Positions 7,463 through 9,406 of a stretch of 9,406 nt of DNA are shown here, one piece after another (the first letter of the stretch is position 1; every line of letters begins with the position of its first letter). Position numbers and translations under genes: made by a program. The notes under the pieces are model-generated. The model was given only the letters and a program-made list of their open reading frames with translations, ran no database searches and had not been told where the DNA came from. The DNA is from Candidatus Kapaibacterium sp. (GTDB lineage Bacteria; Bacteroidota; Ignavibacteria; Kapaibacteriales; UBA2268), in the NCBI GenBank assembly GCA_030835065.1, contig JAUQWR010000811.1, forward strand, positions 1 through 9,406, in the 5' to 3' direction.

Positions 7463-8491
7463 TTATTCTCCGATAAAAATCACTTCAGGTTCTAAATTTA
7501 TTCCAAATTGACTTTCGACAGAAGCAATTATTTCAGCAGCTAAATTTTTAATTTCACTACCTTTTGCATTCCCATAATTGACTAGTATTAATGCATGCTT
7601 TTCGAAAACACCGCAATTACCATAAGATTTTCCTTTCCAACCAGCTTTTTGGATAAGCCATGCAGCAGGAATTTTTGAATTTTCTGCATCAACTCTAAAA
7701 TTCGGCAAATCAGGATACAATGTAAGTAGAGAATCTTTTAATTGATTTGATACAATTGGATTTTTGAAAAAGCTGCCTGCATTCCCGATCTCATTATAAT
7801 CAGGAAGTTTAGTTTTTCTGACTCTGCAAACTGTGTTATAAACATATTCTGCATCTTGATTAATAAAATCGAAGCCAAATTTTTTCAATTCAATATCTAG
7901 TTCTTTATACTTTAAGTTGGGTGTCCATTTTTTATCTAAATTATAAACAACTGAACTAACAAAATAATCATCTTTCAATTCATGTTTGAAAATTGAATCT
8001 CTATAAGCAAACTGACACTCATCAAAATCAAGTTCCAGTTTTTCTCCGGTCGATAGTTTAATACCACTAAGATGAGAGAAATAATCTTTTTGCTCGCAGG
8101 CATAAGCACCAATATTTTGGACAGGTGCGGCACCAACCTTGCCTGGAATCAAAGCCAAATTTTCAAATCCATAATATTTGTTTTTAATTGACAAACGGAC
8201 AAAATCATCCCAAATCTCGCCACTACCTACTTCAACTAAAGCTTTTTCTGAGTCAATTGCTTTTAGGTTTATTCCTTTAATATTAGAACTAATTATCAAG
8301 CCGTCGAAATCAGAACTAAAGAGAATATTAGAGCCGCCACCAAGAATAAATCTCTTTGAATCTTGATATTGAGAAGTTTGCATTAGATCTAACAAATCTT
8401 CTGCTTTATTAATATTAGCAAAAAATCTTGCTTTAGCTTCTATTCCGAATGTATTTAATTTTTTTAGTGATTTATTATTTTCTATAAACAT
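7463..8491 (-). CDS. murB: UDP-N-acetylmuramate dehydrogenase MurB
   Basis: This FAD-dependent cytoplasmic reductase makes UDP-N-acetylmuramic acid from UDP-GlcNAc-enolpyruvate with NADPH, the second committed step of peptidoglycan synthesis. The 342 residues match type I MurB, like the E. coli enzyme. Visible motifs: NTFGIEAKA near the start (13-21), the FAD-binding ILGGGSNILFSSDFDG (49-64), ENLALIPGKVGAAPVQNIGAY (110-130), the type I loop segment AYRDSIFK with Arg164 (162-169), GNAGSFFKNP with the proton-donor Ser240 (237-246), PAAWLIQKAGWKG (275-287) and the terminal LEPEV with the catalytic Glu336 (333-337). It heads the minus-strand cluster and is divergent from the gene at 8632, so its promoter should lie in 8492-8631. 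No strong Shine-Dalgarno sequence precedes its ATG. Confidence 0.96.
   Translation of the reverse strand: MFIENNKSLKKLNTFGIEAKARFFANINKAEDLLDLMQTSQYQDSKRFILGGGSNILFSSDFDGLIISSNIKGINLKAIDSEKALVEVGSGEIWDDFVRLSIKNKYYGFENLALIPGKVGAAPVQNIGAYACEQKDYFSHLSGIKLSTGEKLELDFDECQFAYRDSIFKHELKDDYFVSSVVYNLDKKWTPNLKYKELDIELKKFGFDFINQDAEYVYNTVCRVRKTKLPDYNEIGNAGSFFKNPIVSNQLKDSLLTLYPDLPNFRVDAENSKIPAAWLIQKAGWKGKSYGNCGVFEKHALILVNYGNAKGSEIKNLAAEIIASVESQFGINLEPEVIFIGE
7468..7471 (-). promoter_or_regulatory. Ribosome binding site of the adenosyltransferase, inside the murB 3' end
   Basis: GGAG spans the final Gly-Glu codons of murB and sits 5 nt before the adenosyltransferase ATG at 7460-7462. This layout fixes the start and implies translational coupling. 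Confidence 0.65.
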
Positions 8492-8631
8492 ATATCAATC
8501 ATGTAATTTCAAAAAGAATAAATTTAATCAAAAAAAACATTTTAATATACTTTTACTTATATTTTTCTTTCAATTGATTTTTATTATTACTAATTTTCGA
8601 TAAATAAATAAACATTAAAGTAGGAAAGTTT
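8492..8631. promoter_or_regulatory. Divergent intergenic region expected to hold two promoters
   Basis: This 140-bp AT-rich stretch separates two divergent starts (murB to the left, the SRPBCC gene to the right), so both promoters should lie here by layout. I see no confident -10/-35 pair. On the plus strand TTGATT (8574-8579) followed by TAATTTTC (8591-8598) is only a loose match with an unfavourable spacing. A short TAAA run occurs at 8601-8612. No operator-like palindrome or riboswitch is evident. Confidence 0.4.
8622..8628 (+). promoter_or_regulatory. Ribosome binding site of the SRPBCC gene
   Basis: AGGAAAG precedes the ATG at 8632, with 6 nt between AGGA and the start codon. It fixes this start, which also begins a typical membrane-anchor sequence. 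Confidence 0.6.
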
Positions 8632-9406
8632 ATGAAAATACTTAGAGTTTTACTTCTTATTTTTGGCGTTATCATGGTATCTTTTCTTTTGATTGCCATT
8701 TTTCTTCCATCTAAATCGATTGTCAATCGTGAGATAATAATTGATAAACCATTGGAAGAAGTATTTAATAATGCTGAAGACCTAAACAATTTTGCTCAAT
8801 GGAATCCTTGGATTACATACGAAAAACAACTTAAAACAGAAGTTTCTTCCAATTCTAAGGGTAGTGGATCGAAATTCTCCTGGGATGGAGATACTATAGG
8901 AACTGGCTATCTTCAGAGAATTAGTATTCAGAAAAACAAACAAATTGAATCAGATATGGTTTTCTTAAAACCATGGGAAGCGAAATCTAAGGATATTGTC
9001 AGATTTGAATCTCAGGGTAATAAAACTAAAGTAACTTGGACAAACGAAATGGATCTTCCTTATCCAATAGGAAGATATATGGGATTGGCAATGGACGAAA
9101 TGATTGGTAGAGATTTGACAAAAGGGCTCGAAAGCTTAAAAAAATTCTGCGAAAATATTGCTAATACCTTTGAAATTTCACTTATTGATCTCAATACATT
9201 GCAATTGTATTACATCAACGACAATATTACTTTATCTCCTGACGCGATTCAATTGGCTTTAGGCAAAAACTATTCTGAATTGATGGAGTTTATTAGTAAG
9301 AATAGTATTAAAATGGCAGGTGCTCCTATTGCTATCAACAATAAATATGATCAGAAAACCTGGAATTTTGATGCGGCGGTACCGGTTATTGATAATAAGC
9401 TAAAAG
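8632..9406 (+). CDS. Membrane-anchored SRPBCC-family protein with probable GyrI-like C-terminal domain (3' partial)
   Basis: The frame is open for 258 codons to the right edge with no stop, so the C-terminus is missing. Residues 4-24 (LRVLLLIFGVIMVSFLLIAIF) form one transmembrane anchor or uncleaved signal. Residues about 30-170 look like an SRPBCC (polyketide cyclase/START-like) fold: SIVNREIIIDKPLEEVF, FAQWNPWITYE, GSGSKFSWDG and TKVTWTNEMDLPYP, ending in the helix DLTKGLESLKKFC. From about 175 a second domain begins; MAGAPIAINNKYD (residues 226-238) and FDAAVPV resemble GyrI-like/AraC effector-binding domains. The combination is known in Bacteroidota, where such proteins may bind small hydrophobic ligands; the ligand is unknown. 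It is divergent from murB and preceded by a good AGGAAAG site. Confidence 0.85.
   Translation, partial: MKILRVLLLIFGVIMVSFLLIAIFLPSKSIVNREIIIDKPLEEVFNNAEDLNNFAQWNPWITYEKQLKTEVSSNSKGSGSKFSWDGDTIGTGYLQRISIQKNKQIESDMVFLKPWEAKSKDIVRFESQGNKTKVTWTNEMDLPYPIGRYMGLAMDEMIGRDLTKGLESLKKFCENIANTFEISLIDLNTLQLYYINDNITLSPDAIQLALGKNYSELMEFISKNSIKMAGAPIAINNKYDQKTWNFDAAVPVIDNKLK

Noticed and set aside
8553..8789. Minus-strand 78-codon frame across the divergent promoter region
   Set aside because: It overlaps the start of the SRPBCC gene on the other strand, which has a ribosome site and recognisable domains. The minus frame has no recognisable motif.

Overview
This is an AT-rich window, roughly one third G+C by eye. 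It looks like chromosomal DNA from the Bacteroidota/Chlorobi (FCB) group, possibly an Ignavibacteria- or Kapabacteria-like lineage. The main pointer is a very large secreted protein with a LamG-type lectin fold, DFG-type choice-of-anchor D (ASH-like) repeats, a PKD-like module, a cohesin-like module and a C-terminal segment resembling a type IX secretion (T9SS) sorting domain. Secondary pointers are GGAG ribosome binding sites about 6 nt from the start codon on only some genes, and AT-only leaders on the others. The lineage is an inference from family knowledge; no marker here fixes it.

Layout, left to right. Bases 1-140 hold the last 45 codons of a plus-strand gene for an unidentified hydrophobic protein. 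A short intergenic stretch (141-284) carries a long-loop inverted repeat between this gene and the convergent gene on its right. Bases 285-4124 (minus) encode the 1279-residue surface or secreted protein. Bases 4125-4352 contain a REP-like palindrome. From 8491 down to 4353 lies a minus-strand run of five housekeeping genes: murB, a PduO-type cobalamin adenosyltransferase, a dCMP deaminase, a XerC-type tyrosine recombinase and a Gfo/Idh/MocA oxidoreductase. The first three are tightly packed (TAA directly followed by ATG, then a 17-nt gap) and probably form one transcript. The last two follow after 47- and 61-nt gaps and may belong to it. A divergent intergenic region (8492-8631) separates murB from a plus-strand gene that runs off the right edge and encodes a membrane-anchored SRPBCC protein with a likely GyrI-like C-terminal domain.

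The housekeeping genes do not form a single pathway. They cover cell-wall precursor synthesis (MurB), B12 cofactor activation, pyrimidine deoxynucleotide supply, chromosome dimer resolution, and a sugar-type dehydrogenase that could act in envelope sugar or lipid A modification. I see no CRISPR array, tRNA, rRNA, transposase gene, toxin-antitoxin pair or defence system. The least ordinary content is the modular surface protein, with its regular paired-cysteine repeats, and the REP-like hairpin beside it.
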